Below, piece by piece: positions 38,178-45,588 of a DNA stretch of 47,635 nt. The number at the start of each line of letters is the position of its first letter. The first letter of the stretch is position 1. This stretch comes from an uncultured Collinsella sp. (lineage in GTDB: Bacteria; Actinomycetota; Coriobacteriia; Coriobacteriales; Coriobacteriaceae), in the NCBI GenBank assembly GCA_900754275.1, contig CAAECF010000055.1, positions 1-47,635 on the forward strand. The letters are read 5' to 3'. Made by a program: the position numbers and the translations under genes. The notes beneath the pieces were generated by a model. It did no database searches, was not told the DNA's origin, and saw only the letters and a list, made by a program, of their open reading frames with translations.

Positions 38178-39294
38178 CGTCTTTCGCCTCCTTCAGGGCT
38201 CTCATCGGGTTGTATCCGGCGCTTGCCGCGCGCTGTATATCAAGGTCGGCAGCCATTTCCTGCTGCTTGTTCGGGAACAGGTGCGCGTAGCGCATGGTCA
38301 CCTCGGTGCTCTCGTGCCCCATGCGGTCGGCGATGGCCAGCGCCGAGTAGCCGAGCTCGATGAGCAGGCTCACGTGGCTGTGGCGCAGGTCGTGGATGCG
38401 GATGGGCTCCATGCCGCACGCTTTGCAGCCGCGGCGCATCTCCTCGCGCAGGAAGCTCTTGGTGTGGCGGAATATCCGCTCGTCCTCGGCGATGCCGCGA
38501 AGGCAGGCAAGGTAGTCGCGCGTCTCCTCGGCCAGGAACTCGGGCATCACGATGGTCCTCACCGATTTCTTGGTCTTCGGGGCGGTAATCACGTCTTCGC
38601 GGCCGATGCGCTGGTACGACTTCGTTACCGACACCGTGCGGCGCGCGAAATCGAAGTCCCGGGGCGTGAGCGCCAGTAGCTCGCCAACGCGCAGGCCGCA
38701 CCAGTACAGGATCTCGAACGCCATGTGGGATGCGGGCTTGTCTCGAAGCTCGCGGCTGAAGCGCAGGTACTCGTCCTTGGTCCAGAAGTGCATCTCTTCG
38801 GCGTTCTTCTCGCCGATCTTGCCGACCTTGTGCATGGGGTTGGAGGCAAGGCCGTAGTGCTTCACCGCGTGGTTCATGATGGCGGAGAACTGGTTGCAGA
38901 TGCTGTGCAGGTAGGTCGGGCTGAGCGGCAGGCCGTTGCTGGTCCGCAGCTCCATCAGCTCGTTTTCCCAGGCGATGACGTCCGTCGAGACGATCTCGTT
39001 GATGGGCTTGGCCTCGAAATAGGGCAGGATTTTCGTCTCTATCATCGCGGCCTTGGTGTTCCAGGTGCTTCGGCGCAGGCGCGGGGAGACGTCCTCCCGG
39101 TAGACTCGGTAGAAGTCCGCGAAGGTCATGGTCGGCGCCCCCTCGATACGCAGCAGGAACTCGTGCTCCCACTTTCGGGCGGCGCGCTCGCTGGTGAAAC
39201 CGCGTTTGGTCTTCTTGCACTGCTTGCCCTGCCAGTCGCGGTACCGGCACTGCACGTAATAGGTGCCTCGGGCTTTGTCCTTGCTAACCGACAT
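38170..39294 (-). CDS. tyrosine integrase of the guaA element
   Basis: The 374-residue product has an N-terminal arm-binding domain (GTYYVQCRYRDWQGKQCKKT, KRGFTSERAARKWEHEFLLR), the core-binding SAM-like domain and the catalytic domain. The active-site residues are Arg in YWCGLRVGELLAL, Lys in VITAPKTKKSVRT, His-x-x-Arg in IHDLRHSHVSLL, His in DRMGHESTEVT and Tyr in MRYAHLF. The start at 39294 has GGGAGG five bases before. It overlaps the excisionase gene by 11 bp and is expected to use the guaA 3' end as attB. Confidence 0.93.
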   Translation of the reverse strand: MSVSKDKARGTYYVQCRYRDWQGKQCKKTKRGFTSERAARKWEHEFLLRIEGAPTMTFADFYRVYREDVSPRLRRSTWNTKAAMIETKILPYFEAKPINEIVSTDVIAWENELMELRTSNGLPLSPTYLHSICNQFSAIMNHAVKHYGLASNPMHKVGKIGEKNAEEMHFWTKDEYLRFSRELRDKPASHMAFEILYWCGLRVGELLALTPRDFDFARRTVSVTKSYQRIGREDVITAPKTKKSVRTIVMPEFLAEETRDYLACLRGIAEDERIFRHTKSFLREEMRRGCKACGMEPIRIHDLRHSHVSLLIELGYSALAIADRMGHESTEVTMRYAHLFPNKQQEMAADLDIQRAASAGYNPMRALKEAKDDE

Positions 39295-39520
39295 TTCGAC
39301 CTCCCTTGCCTGCCTCGGGCTCGGCCTTGCTGCTGGCATCGCGGCCCTCCGCGCCGAAGAAGCGCTCCTCGAAGAAGCTCCGGCTGACCTTTCCCGGCAC
39401 CACCAGGCAACCGTTCCCCTGCATCTCGGCGTTGAGCTTTCGGATCACCTTGTAGGCGTACGCCCGGGAAACGTTCAGCTGCTCGCACAGCTCGTCCACG
39501 CCTATAAGCTTTGCGTTCAT
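39284..39520 (-). CDS. excisionase, MerR-like HTH
   Basis: The 78-residue product has LIGVDELCEQLNVSRAYAYK followed by VIRKLNAEMQGNGCLVVPGK and VSRSFFEERFFG, the HTH_17 pattern of Xis proteins that direct integrase to excise. It is the first gene of the leftward operon and its promoter carries an operator. The C-terminal 20 residues are low complexity. Confidence 0.8.
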   Translation of the reverse strand: MNAKLIGVDELCEQLNVSRAYAYKVIRKLNAEMQGNGCLVVPGKVSRSFFEERFFGAEGRDASSKAEPEAGKGGRNVG

Positions 39521-39544
39521 CTCTGCTCCTATCTCTAAGTTGAC

Positions 39545-39560
39545 CTCACGTATCTGTGAG
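39545..39560. promoter_or_regulatory. operator O1 of the element switch
   Basis: CTCACGTATCTGTGAG is a palindrome with 5-base arms CTCAC/GTGAG. It lies between the leftward promoter and the excisionase start, one of three related sites at 37- and 39-bp spacing. Confidence 0.7.
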
Positions 39561-39573
39561 CTTTGATGTTGTC

Positions 39574-39602
39574 AACATAACCTCACGTTTATGTGATGTC
39601 AA
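39574..39602 (-). promoter_or_regulatory. leftward xis/int promoter with operator O2
   Basis: On the minus strand TTGACA (39602-39597), a 17-base spacer and TATGTT (39579-39574) make a near-consensus promoter for the excisionase-integrase-ATPase operon. Operator O2 (CTCACGTTTATGTGAT, 39582-39597) lies in the spacer, so repressor binding should silence the operon. Confidence 0.72.
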
Positions 39603-39617
39603 CAGATTCTCAGGAAA

Positions 39618-39646
39618 TTGCTCACGTTCTTGTGAGGTGTTAGAAT
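39618..39646 (+). promoter_or_regulatory. rightward repressor promoter with operator O3
   Basis: TTGCTC (39618-39623), a 17-base spacer and TAGAAT (39641-39646) form a likely promoter of the repressor gene. Operator O3 (CTCACGTTCTTGTGAG, 39621-39636) overlaps the -35 box and spacer, suggesting autoregulation. Confidence 0.6.
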
Positions 39647-39732
39647 TGCGCCATTGCCGCTGCGCACCTCGGGCTGTTGCCGGGTGCCGCAGCGTACGTT
39701 TGGCCTACGAGTCCGCGAGAGGGGCCTCAACC

Positions 39733-40218
39733 GTGCTCAAGAAGAAAGAACCTTCGTCCTTGCTAGGCAGGCGAATCCGCGACCTGCGATTGAAGCGGTG
39801 CTGGACGCAGCGCGAAGCTGCCGAGAAGTCATTTGTGACCGAGAGCGCGTTCCGCAGCTACGAGCTGGGCGACCGCGTGCCCAAGCGCGAGATTGTCGAC
39901 CGCATAGCCAAGGCGTTCGGCGTCCGCAGCGAGTACCTAACCGCGCCGGAGCTGCTCAATGAGTACGAGTTCTGTTACGTCATCTTGCAAAATGAAGAGA
40001 GCATGCGGCTGAAGCCGTATAAAGACGAAGAGCATGGTAGATACTTCATAAGCTGCGAACCCAACAGCGAGAACCTTTCCGAGTTCATTAGGGATTGGGG
40101 CGAAATGCGCGACAAGCTCAAGAGCCAGGAAATCACCCAGGAAGAATACGAAGAGTGGAAAATAACTTGGGACAATGGCATCAACATAATGGATCTAAGG
40201 GCTCGCGGAGAGCTGTAA
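39733..40218 (+). CDS. XRE-family repressor of the guaA element
   Basis: The 161-residue product has an HTH_3 domain (LLGRRIRDLRLKRCWTQREA, AEKSFVTESAFRSYELGDRV, PKREIVDRIAKAFGVRSEYL) and an acidic C-terminal domain (PNSENLSEFIRDWGEMRDKL). I chose GTG at 39733 because GAGAGGGG lies upstream and the domain starts soon after. The protein should bind O1 to O3. Transcribed divergently from xis; a SAP-domain gene follows 46 bp downstream. Confidence 0.8.
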   Translation: MLKKKEPSSLLGRRIRDLRLKRCWTQREAAEKSFVTESAFRSYELGDRVPKREIVDRIAKAFGVRSEYLTAPELLNEYEFCYVILQNEESMRLKPYKDEEHGRYFISCEPNSENLSEFIRDWGEMRDKLKSQEITQEEYEEWKITWDNGINIMDLRARGEL

Positions 40219-40264
40219 TTGAACCATTAGAGTGTTGGCTAAAGATTCAGTCACTGAGGTAATA

Positions 40265-41410
40265 ATGGGATTATTAAACGTTCTATCCAAGTTTGGGAAA
40301 ACTGCAACGGCGACAAACAGAAGCGCTAGTAACTCTAGGGGAAAAACGGTTTACGCGGATTCGAGTACTGTCTCTTCCGATGAAGTTCCTTATTATCGCG
40401 AAGATAGTTATTACACCCTTTACTCCTATCCCGATTCCATGATGCAAACCAAAGTAATCACTTTCGAGGAGCGAAAAGGAACGGCCATACCCTCCGCAAG
40501 AGGGCTTTACCCTGCTCAAATCATGCTGCTTAGCTATTGCGAGACCGGCCGCTATCCCAAGCCAAATGGTCGCTACCCTGGTTTTTGGTGGTTCGAGTAC
40601 GGAATCCGCGACGTTGGGCACGCTTTAGAAAACCTCGCGGCCAACGGCTTCTTGGAATGGGCGCCAAAAGCCCATTCGCTTAGCTCTTTGAAGGTTGCAG
40701 AGTTGAGAGGCATTCTCGAAAACTCTGGCCTGCCCACAACTGGCAAAAAGGCAGATCTTGTCGATCGAATCGTATCTAATATTCCAGAAGATCAAATTTG
40801 CATACCGTCCTATACCCCCAAATACCAACTCACGGAGTTGGGGAGAGACGAACTCGAAGCGAACGGCTACGTACCCTACATGCACAAGCACGATAGGAAA
40901 ACCATCGAGCACACGACGTCCGATCGAGAGTTTAACGTTTGGTCGGTGAATCGGCTCTTCCCAGACGGTAACGCCCGAAATTGGAAGAAGGTTGTCGGCA
41001 ACCTGGAACTTGAACGTTTTGACATGAATATGGCTAAGCATGACGCCGAGCCTCCGAAGTCGTTAACCAAAGAAGACATCGTGCAATTTCTGCGCCAGCA
41101 CAAGGATTACATCGAGCAGCAAATCTCAGCAGATGCCGACGGACTTGATGCCGAGCTCAACGGCATTGCGTTGAAGAAAGCTGGACGTGACGATGAGGCG
41201 CTTGTTCAGTTTTGCATTGCTGCAGGACGGGGTTTTGACGCTCCTGCTCTATACAAAGAAGCAGCCATACTGTTTCACAAGTACAAAATGTACGATGAGG
41301 AAATCCGTATTTTAAAGCTGGGCGTAAAGAACGTTCCGAAGCTAAATGAAAAGCACTGGCAAGACCTAAATACTCGCTTGGAGAAAGCCAAGGAGCATGT
41401 GTCGAATTAG
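40265..41410 (+). CDS. SAP-domain protein, element cargo
   Basis: The 381-residue product has an N-terminal region (residues 1 to about 125) with TAIPSARGLYPAQIMLLSYC, a SAP motif at about 140 to 172 (SLSSLKVAELRGILENSGLP, TTGKKADLVDRIVSNI) and a C-terminal region that looks TPR-like (RGFDAPALYKEAAILFHKYK). SAP motifs bind AT-rich DNA. Its composition is less GC-rich than that of the neighbours, a sign of separate origin. The position after the repressor, in a lysogenically expressed unit, is where satellites and phages carry cargo such as defence genes; the actual role is unknown. The start at 40265 has GAGG five bases before. Confidence 0.75.
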   Translation: MGLLNVLSKFGKTATATNRSASNSRGKTVYADSSTVSSDEVPYYREDSYYTLYSYPDSMMQTKVITFEERKGTAIPSARGLYPAQIMLLSYCETGRYPKPNGRYPGFWWFEYGIRDVGHALENLAANGFLEWAPKAHSLSSLKVAELRGILENSGLPTTGKKADLVDRIVSNIPEDQICIPSYTPKYQLTELGRDELEANGYVPYMHKHDRKTIEHTTSDREFNVWSVNRLFPDGNARNWKKVVGNLELERFDMNMAKHDAEPPKSLTKEDIVQFLRQHKDYIEQQISADADGLDAELNGIALKKAGRDDEALVQFCIAAGRGFDAPALYKEAAILFHKYKMYDEEIRILKLGVKNVPKLNEKHWQDLNTRLEKAKEHVSN

Positions 41411-41591
41411 GTGCTCATGCTTGATTTAAGGATGAGACCGAGAGCGTCACTCCCCTCGGCCGTAAGGCAGTATGCGAGTAATTTCGCTCATATGAGTACC
41501 GTATGGGTACAGGCAATTTGGGCATTGCTAAGATAAGGCGCTACGAAAGCGCAGCTAGCATCACAACCCACGACAGCGCACGAATTCTCAG
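41411..41591. other. noncoding right end of the guaA element
   Basis: No gene is supported between the SAP gene and the attachment core at 41592. A small hairpin GCGCTACGAAAGCGC lies near 41,549. Integrase arm sites would be expected here, but I cannot define them by eye. Confidence 0.35.
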
Positions 41592-41605
41592 TCGAGTGGG
41601 AGTGA
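41592..41605 (+). repeat. attR1: second copy of the guaA attachment core
   Basis: TCGAGTGGGAGTGA shares 10 consecutive bases (TCGAGTGGGA) with the guaA 3' end. It is preceded by CGAATTCTCAG, which matches CGAATTTCCAG in front of the third copy at 44836. Confidence 0.6.
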
Positions 41606-41713
41606 CCCTAGGCTAATTTTGCAAAGCCCCCTGCAATGATTCACCATGGCTCATAAAGTTCCATTGAAGGTCATAGCCAATCAAGCCACTTGCAAAACAC
41701 GAGAATGATTCCA

Positions 41714-41745
41714 CCCCGGAAGCATATGCTTCCGGGGTATTTTAT
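41714..41745 (+). terminator. perfect CCCCGGAAGCAT palindrome
   Basis: CCCCGGAAGCAT (41714-41725) and ATGCTTCCGGGG (41726-41737) are exact reverse complements and TATTTTAT follows. As RNA this would form a strong stem-loop with a U-rich tail, a terminator for transcription coming from the left; no gene lies immediately before it, so it may be a remnant. Confidence 0.6.
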
Positions 41746-41830
41746 GCCTTTGAACAGGTATTTTGATTCGTCGTCATTCTGCGGATTCGGCATTCATCAC
41801 ACCCTATGGCGACCATGCGACAGCATGGCG

Positions 41831-41880
41831 AAAAAGAGACAATCGCCAAACCACCTGCGACGAGTGTTTTGGCGATTGTC
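41831..41880 (-). terminator. terminator of the flavodoxin gene (minus strand)
   Basis: GACAATCGCCAAA (41838-41850) and TTTGGCGATTGTC (41868-41880) pair over 13 bp. On the minus strand the stem is followed by TCTTTTTC. It lies 107 bases downstream of the flavodoxin stop. Confidence 0.8.
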
Positions 41881-41986
41881 GCGCTGTTCGAAGGTGATTC
41901 GAATCAATCGCGAATCACTGGGCAAAAGAAAACTGCCCTGCCTTCGTCTTTTCCGTATCCGATAATAAATCGACGCAACGTCTCTA

Positions 41987-42679
41987 TCAAATGTTCAGCG
42001 ATTCGACCCAGTCTTCAACCATGCCATCTTGCGGGTTTTCGCCAAAACGCTGACCATCAAGCCACTCACCCGAACCGGCAAGCTGCTCGAGCGTCTGACG
42101 GGTTGAGCCCATCGATGACGAGGTCGAGGTGCAAAACGGGATAACCGTCTTACGCACGAAGTCATTGTCGCGCACGAAACGGTTAACTGGCCATGCAGCC
42201 ATCTGCCACCAGACGGGATAACCAACGAACACCGTTTCGTATTCCTCAAACGCGTCGGGTGTGACCTGAGACAGCACAATGTCGCGCAGGCTTTGATCGT
42301 CGTGTTCGCGCGTCACGCGGCTGTTGTCGTCACGCCAATCCAAATCGGCGTCCGAATAGGGATTCTCGGGCGTGATCTCGAAAATGTCACCGCCCGTCGC
42401 CGCCGCGATGCGCTCAGCTACAGCACGTGTATGGCCCTGCGCCGAGTAGTACGCCACAAGAACCTTGCCCCCGACGGGTTGCGGTGGCGTGGCGGGGTCG
42501 GCCCGCACCGCCTGGTTTGCCCCGCTCGATGACCCAATGCCAAGCCCATCTGCCGACTGCGACGCTGCGCCCTCTCCATTCGAAGCGCATGCTGAAAGAA
42601 GACCGCCCGTCGTCATAGTCGCACCCGCCAACAGGCCCATCTTCACGAAATCGCGCCGTGCAACAATCCGATTCATCAT
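41987..42679 (-). CDS. exported flavodoxin-like lipoprotein
   Basis: The 230-residue product has a twin-arginine-like signal (RRDFVKMGLLAGA, Arg8-Arg9) and a lipobox (GLLSACAS, Cys31). A flavodoxin domain follows: KVLVAYYSAQGHTRAVAERI, the FMN loop; FVGYPVWWQMAAWPVNRFVR; and CTSTSSSMGSTRQTLEQL. It may be a membrane-anchored electron carrier or quinone reductase. GGGAGG lies four bases before the ATG at 42679. It follows the aldo-keto reductase gene with an 18-bp longer-frame overlap, and a terminator ends the unit. Confidence 0.85.
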   Translation of the reverse strand: MMNRIVARRDFVKMGLLAGATMTTGGLLSACASNGEGAASQSADGLGIGSSSGANQAVRADPATPPQPVGGKVLVAYYSAQGHTRAVAERIAAATGGDIFEITPENPYSDADLDWRDDNSRVTREHDDQSLRDIVLSQVTPDAFEEYETVFVGYPVWWQMAAWPVNRFVRDNDFVRKTVIPFCTSTSSSMGSTRQTLEQLAGSGEWLDGQRFGENPQDGMVEDWVESLNI

Positions 42680-42696
42680 AAAACCTCCCGTAATTC

Positions 42697-43596
42697 CTAC
42701 CAACTCTTCTTCTCCTTGGCACTATCGTGCTGATGCTTGCGCTCCTCGACCATCTTTGCAAACCACTGCACCATAGCGGGGTCGGCATGGCTGAAGAAGC
42801 TGGAAGTTTTAGTGTCGAGCGCGGCGATGCGCGCCATCTCCTCGGCGGAAAGCTCGAAGTCGAACACGTCGAGGTTCTGCTCCATGCGCTCACGATGAAC
42901 CGACTTCGGAATGACCACCACACCGCGTTGCAGGTTCCAACGAAGCATCACCTGCGCCGCGGTCTTGCCATGAGCCTGGCCGATTTCAACCAGCACGGGG
43001 TTCTCGAACAACCCGCCGCGACCCTCGCCGAAGGGAGCCCAGGCTTCCGGCACGATGCCGTACTCGGTCTCCCATTTCTGCAGCTCGACATTCTGGTTCA
43101 GCGGATGGCGCTCCATTTGGTTCACCATCGGCTTCGCTTCGTTGAACTCGCAGAACTCCACCATGCGGTCAACGTAAAAGTTCGAGATGCCGATTGCGCG
43201 CACCTTGCCTTCCTGATAGAGCTTCACCATATCGCGCCACGCGCCGAACACATCGCCGAACGGCTGGTGGAGCAGCAGCAAGTCGATGTAGTCGGTCTTC
43301 AGCTTGCGCAGCGAATCCTCGACCGACGCGCGCGTGGAGCCCTCGCCGAAATGCTCGATCCACACCTTGGTGGTAAGGAAGATATCGCCGCGGTCGATGC
43401 CCGAGGCAGCGATGGCCGAGCCCACCTGCTCTTCGTTGAAATAGCTTTGCGCCGTATCGATATGGCGATACCCTACCTCGAGCGCGTCGCGCACGCAGCG
43501 CTCGCACTCGTCTTGCGTCACCTGGTACACGCCGTAGCCCAGCTGGGGCATCTTCACGCCGTTCGAAAGCGTCACGTACATCATGTCGTTTGCCAT
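42697..43596 (-). CDS. aldo-keto reductase
   Basis: The 299-residue product is an NADPH-dependent aldehyde reductase: LSNGVKMPQLGYGVYQVTQD, the catalytic Asp and Tyr in YRHIDTAQSYFNEEQVGSAI, Lys in FLTTKVWIEHFG, His in DLLLLHQPFGDVF, AIGISNFYVDRMVEF and VVVIPKSVHRERM. It is complete. The start at 43596 has GAGGAAGG upstream. A MerR-family regulator gene lies divergently, and the promoter spacing suggests it senses electrophiles such as aldehydes and turns on this gene. Confidence 0.9.
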   Translation of the reverse strand: MANDMMYVTLSNGVKMPQLGYGVYQVTQDECERCVRDALEVGYRHIDTAQSYFNEEQVGSAIAASGIDRGDIFLTTKVWIEHFGEGSTRASVEDSLRKLKTDYIDLLLLHQPFGDVFGAWRDMVKLYQEGKVRAIGISNFYVDRMVEFCEFNEAKPMVNQMERHPLNQNVELQKWETEYGIVPEAWAPFGEGRGGLFENPVLVEIGQAHGKTAAQVMLRWNLQRGVVVIPKSVHRERMEQNLDVFDFELSAEEMARIAALDTKTSSFFSHADPAMVQWFAKMVEERKHQHDSAKEKKSW

Positions 43597-43669
43597 ATTG
43601 ATTCCTTCCTCGCGTATCGGGAGTGGCGACTCCTTACCACAACCCCCTTGCTTTATTGATCTGATGCTG

Positions 43670-43700
43670 TTATAACAACCGATAGTTACTAACGGTCAAG
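43670..43700 (-). promoter_or_regulatory. MerR-type promoter of the aldo-keto reductase operon
   Basis: On the minus strand TTGACC (43700-43695) and TTATAA (43675-43670) are 19 bases apart. The imperfect palindrome CCGATAGTTACTAACGG (43679-43695; arms agree except at three positions) lies between them. A 19-base spacer with a central palindrome is the arrangement MerR activators need. A standard 17-base reading with ATAACA is possible. Confidence 0.6.
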
Positions 43701-43733
43701 CATTGTTATTTGGAACTTGAAGGAATCGTGAAG

Positions 43734-44186
43734 ATGGCGAACGCGAGCGAAAACGAACACGCGCCCAAGCGAGCAAAAGCAACAGGCGACCTGTTCACGA
43801 TGATGCAAGTATGTCGCGAAGCCGACATGACGTACCAAACGCTGAAGTTCTACTGTAACCAGGGGCTCGTGCCCAACGTGAAACGCGATAAAAACAATCG
43901 TCGCGTGTTCGACAGGCACGACGTCGAATGGGTGAAAAGCCTGATTTGCCTAAAGAGATGCGGCATGAGCATCGAAGAAATGAAGGAATACCTAGCACTA
44001 TGCCTGCAAGGTGAGACATCGATTCCTCAACGAAAAACGATGCTGGCCGAAAAACGCAGCAGGCTTGTCGAGCAAATTGCCGAATTAGAGGCCAGCGTGG
44101 AATACATCGATTGGAAGCAGGGCTTCTACGACGACGTACTGGCAGGCCGCACCGAGTACTTCAGTAACTTGCTGCCCGAAAAATGA
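43734..44186 (+). CDS. MerR-family regulator, divergent from aldo-keto reductase
   Basis: The 150-residue product has a MerR HTH: LFTMMQVCREADMTYQTLKF, YCNQGLVPNVKRDKNNRRVF, DRHDVEWVKSLICLKRCGMS, followed by a coiled-coil helix (MLAEKRSRLVEQIAELEASV) and YIDWKQGFYDDVLAGRTEYF. It resembles the YraB/AdhR branch that senses aldehydes. The ATG at 43734 is chosen because AAGGA lies nine bases before; an upstream TTG is less likely. Confidence 0.85.
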   Translation: MANASENEHAPKRAKATGDLFTMMQVCREADMTYQTLKFYCNQGLVPNVKRDKNNRRVFDRHDVEWVKSLICLKRCGMSIEEMKEYLALCLQGETSIPQRKTMLAEKRSRLVEQIAELEASVEYIDWKQGFYDDVLAGRTEYFSNLLPEK

Positions 44187-44368
44187 GATAGCAACCTTTT
44201 AAAACCCACGGGCGCCTTTTCGTACTATGGCTACTGCGAGCTCGATGTCGGAATCGTCGTGACCATGGTTCGACCAATATTTCAACGCAGCTATAGGTCT
44301 GCTTGCCAAATAAGCGGCCGTGAGCTGAGCATCTGGGACAAGCGCGGTCTATATCGGAGTCAAACAAA

Positions 44369-44671
44369 AGCATTGCGGCCAAGGCCGCGATCAGCGCACT
44401 GAAAGCGATACCCGGCGTCAACCTTGCAGGAGAAGTTATAAACGCCATCGTCGCGGCAGCCATCGTCGCAGCCATTGGCGAAGGCTCGGCGTTTGCCTTC
44501 GAGAAGGTGTGTCTGGGCGAAATGAGCGCGAAGGACGTTGATGCGATTCGCGACTTCAAGGAGCAGAAACTGGACAACGAGTTCGTCAGGAAAGTGACGA
44601 GATCATTGAAGATTTCGCTGGCAACGATCAGGGTAAGAATTCGCTCTAAGATTTGGCTGGCAACCTGGTTA
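44369..44671 (+). pseudogene. DUF697-type remnant (C-terminal part of a GTPase-like gene)
   Basis: The open frame from 44369 to the stop at 44669-44671 reads SIAAKAAISALKAIPGVNLA, GEVINAIVAAAIVAAIGEGS and AFAFEKVCLGEMSAKDVDAI. This is the pattern of the DUF697 helical domain found after small GTPase domains. No start codon precedes it, and the upstream half is in another frame without the GTPase motifs, so this is a decayed gene. Confidence 0.55.
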
Positions 44672-44835
44672 AAACCCTAGGCCCAAACACCGGAAAAGCT
44701 TCCTCTTAAGTGCATTGGGAGTAATCCTGTTCGTGAGTACGGAATGAGTGCAAACAAATTGGATACTGCGTAGGCAACAGAACATGAAAGAGTAAGTAGA
44801 GATACAGTAAGCTGCAGCAGTCCTCGAATTTCCAG
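44672..44835. other. gene-free right end of the second guaA element
   Basis: No gene is supported between the DUF697 remnant and the third attachment core. The sequence is less GC-rich than its surroundings and contains only short broken frames. Confidence 0.4.
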
Positions 44836-44849
44836 TCGAGCGGGAATAG
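44836..44849 (+). repeat. attR2: third copy of the guaA attachment core
   Basis: TCGAGCGGGAATAG matches the guaA end at 13 of 14 positions. It is preceded by CGAATTTCCAG, matching CGAATTCTCAG before the copy at 41592 with two differences. It marks the probable outer boundary of two tandem elements. Confidence 0.6.
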
Positions 44850-44953
44850 CGGGAACTGGCTTTTGAACTCGCGTTTTGATACCGTCGAGTACCGCCTGAT
44901 GCTGTTTCGGCGCCGCCATAGAGTAAAGCCACCAGCGAAATAACGGGAATAAA

Positions 44954-44989
44954 AGCCTCCGGACCCTCTGGTTCGGAGGCTATCTTTTT
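44954..44989 (+). terminator. Rho-independent terminator
   Basis: AGCCTCCG (44954-44961) and CGGAGGCT (44974-44981) pair, with extra CC/GG pairing inside, followed by ATCTTTTT. It may be the original terminator near guaA or that of a lost gene. Confidence 0.7.
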
Positions 44990-45042
44990 GCATATCTGCC
45001 TAAAACGACTCCTTGCCAAAGCCCCTTGAGCATCGGGCGGCA

Positions 45043-45483
45043 TTATTGAGTGTGGGCGTTATCGTAGGTATCTTTGATTTCTTCTGGCAAATTATCGGGA
45101 ATCAGCGCCTTCACTCTATCCTCGTTGCCATCTTGGATTGCCTGCTCGTAGTACCAGCATTTGAACTTCAGCATGTCGAGCGCGCGGTTCATGTTCACGA
45201 TCTCCGACTCCATGTGGGCCTTGCGCTCCTCGAACATGGCCTTGCGTTTGGGGTATGTTGAGGGACCCTCTGCGCACCATTCCATGAACAGCCGGATGTC
45301 CTTGATCTCCATTCCAGCCTTCTTTAGGCATTCGATGACCCGAAGCGCTTCGAGTTCCGTATCGCTGAATCGGCGAATGCCGGATGCCCGCTCCAGCCCC
45401 GGGAACAATCCCTGCTTGTCGTAATATCGCAGCGTTGAAGCGGGCAAACCGAACATTTCCGCCACCTGTCCGATTGTGTACAT
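45043..45483 (-). CDS. MerR-family regulator, divergent from FMN reductase
   Basis: The 146-residue product has a MerR HTH: MYTIGQVAEMFGLPASTLRY, YDKQGLFPGLERASGIRRFS, DTELEALRVIECLKKAGMEI, then a coiled coil (MFEERKAHMESEIVNMNRAL). It is of the same subfamily as the regulator at 43734 but clearly different in sequence. AGGAG lies upstream of the ATG at 45483. It should control the NADPH-dependent FMN reductase-like gene across the intergenic palindrome. Confidence 0.88.
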   Translation of the reverse strand: MYTIGQVAEMFGLPASTLRYYDKQGLFPGLERASGIRRFSDTELEALRVIECLKKAGMEIKDIRLFMEWCAEGPSTYPKRKAMFEERKAHMESEIVNMNRALDMLKFKCWYYEQAIQDGNEDRVKALIPDNLPEEIKDTYDNAHTQ

Positions 45484-45514
45484 GGCTCCTCCGAAACAAT
45501 GTCGAATTCATTCC

Positions 45515-45545
45515 TTGACCTAAAGTCAGGTTTAGGTATTACCTT
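45515..45545 (+). promoter_or_regulatory. MerR-type promoter of the FMN reductase gene
   Basis: TTGACC (45515-45520) and TACCTT (45540-45545) are 19 bases apart. ACCTAAA (45518-45524) and TTTAGGT (45531-45537) are exact inverted arms in between. This is a classical MerR activator promoter and faces the reductase. Confidence 0.7.
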
Positions 45546-45588
45546 CATTCTCGTCAATGTAAATCGGGAGCGCAAGGGGTATTCCGTA

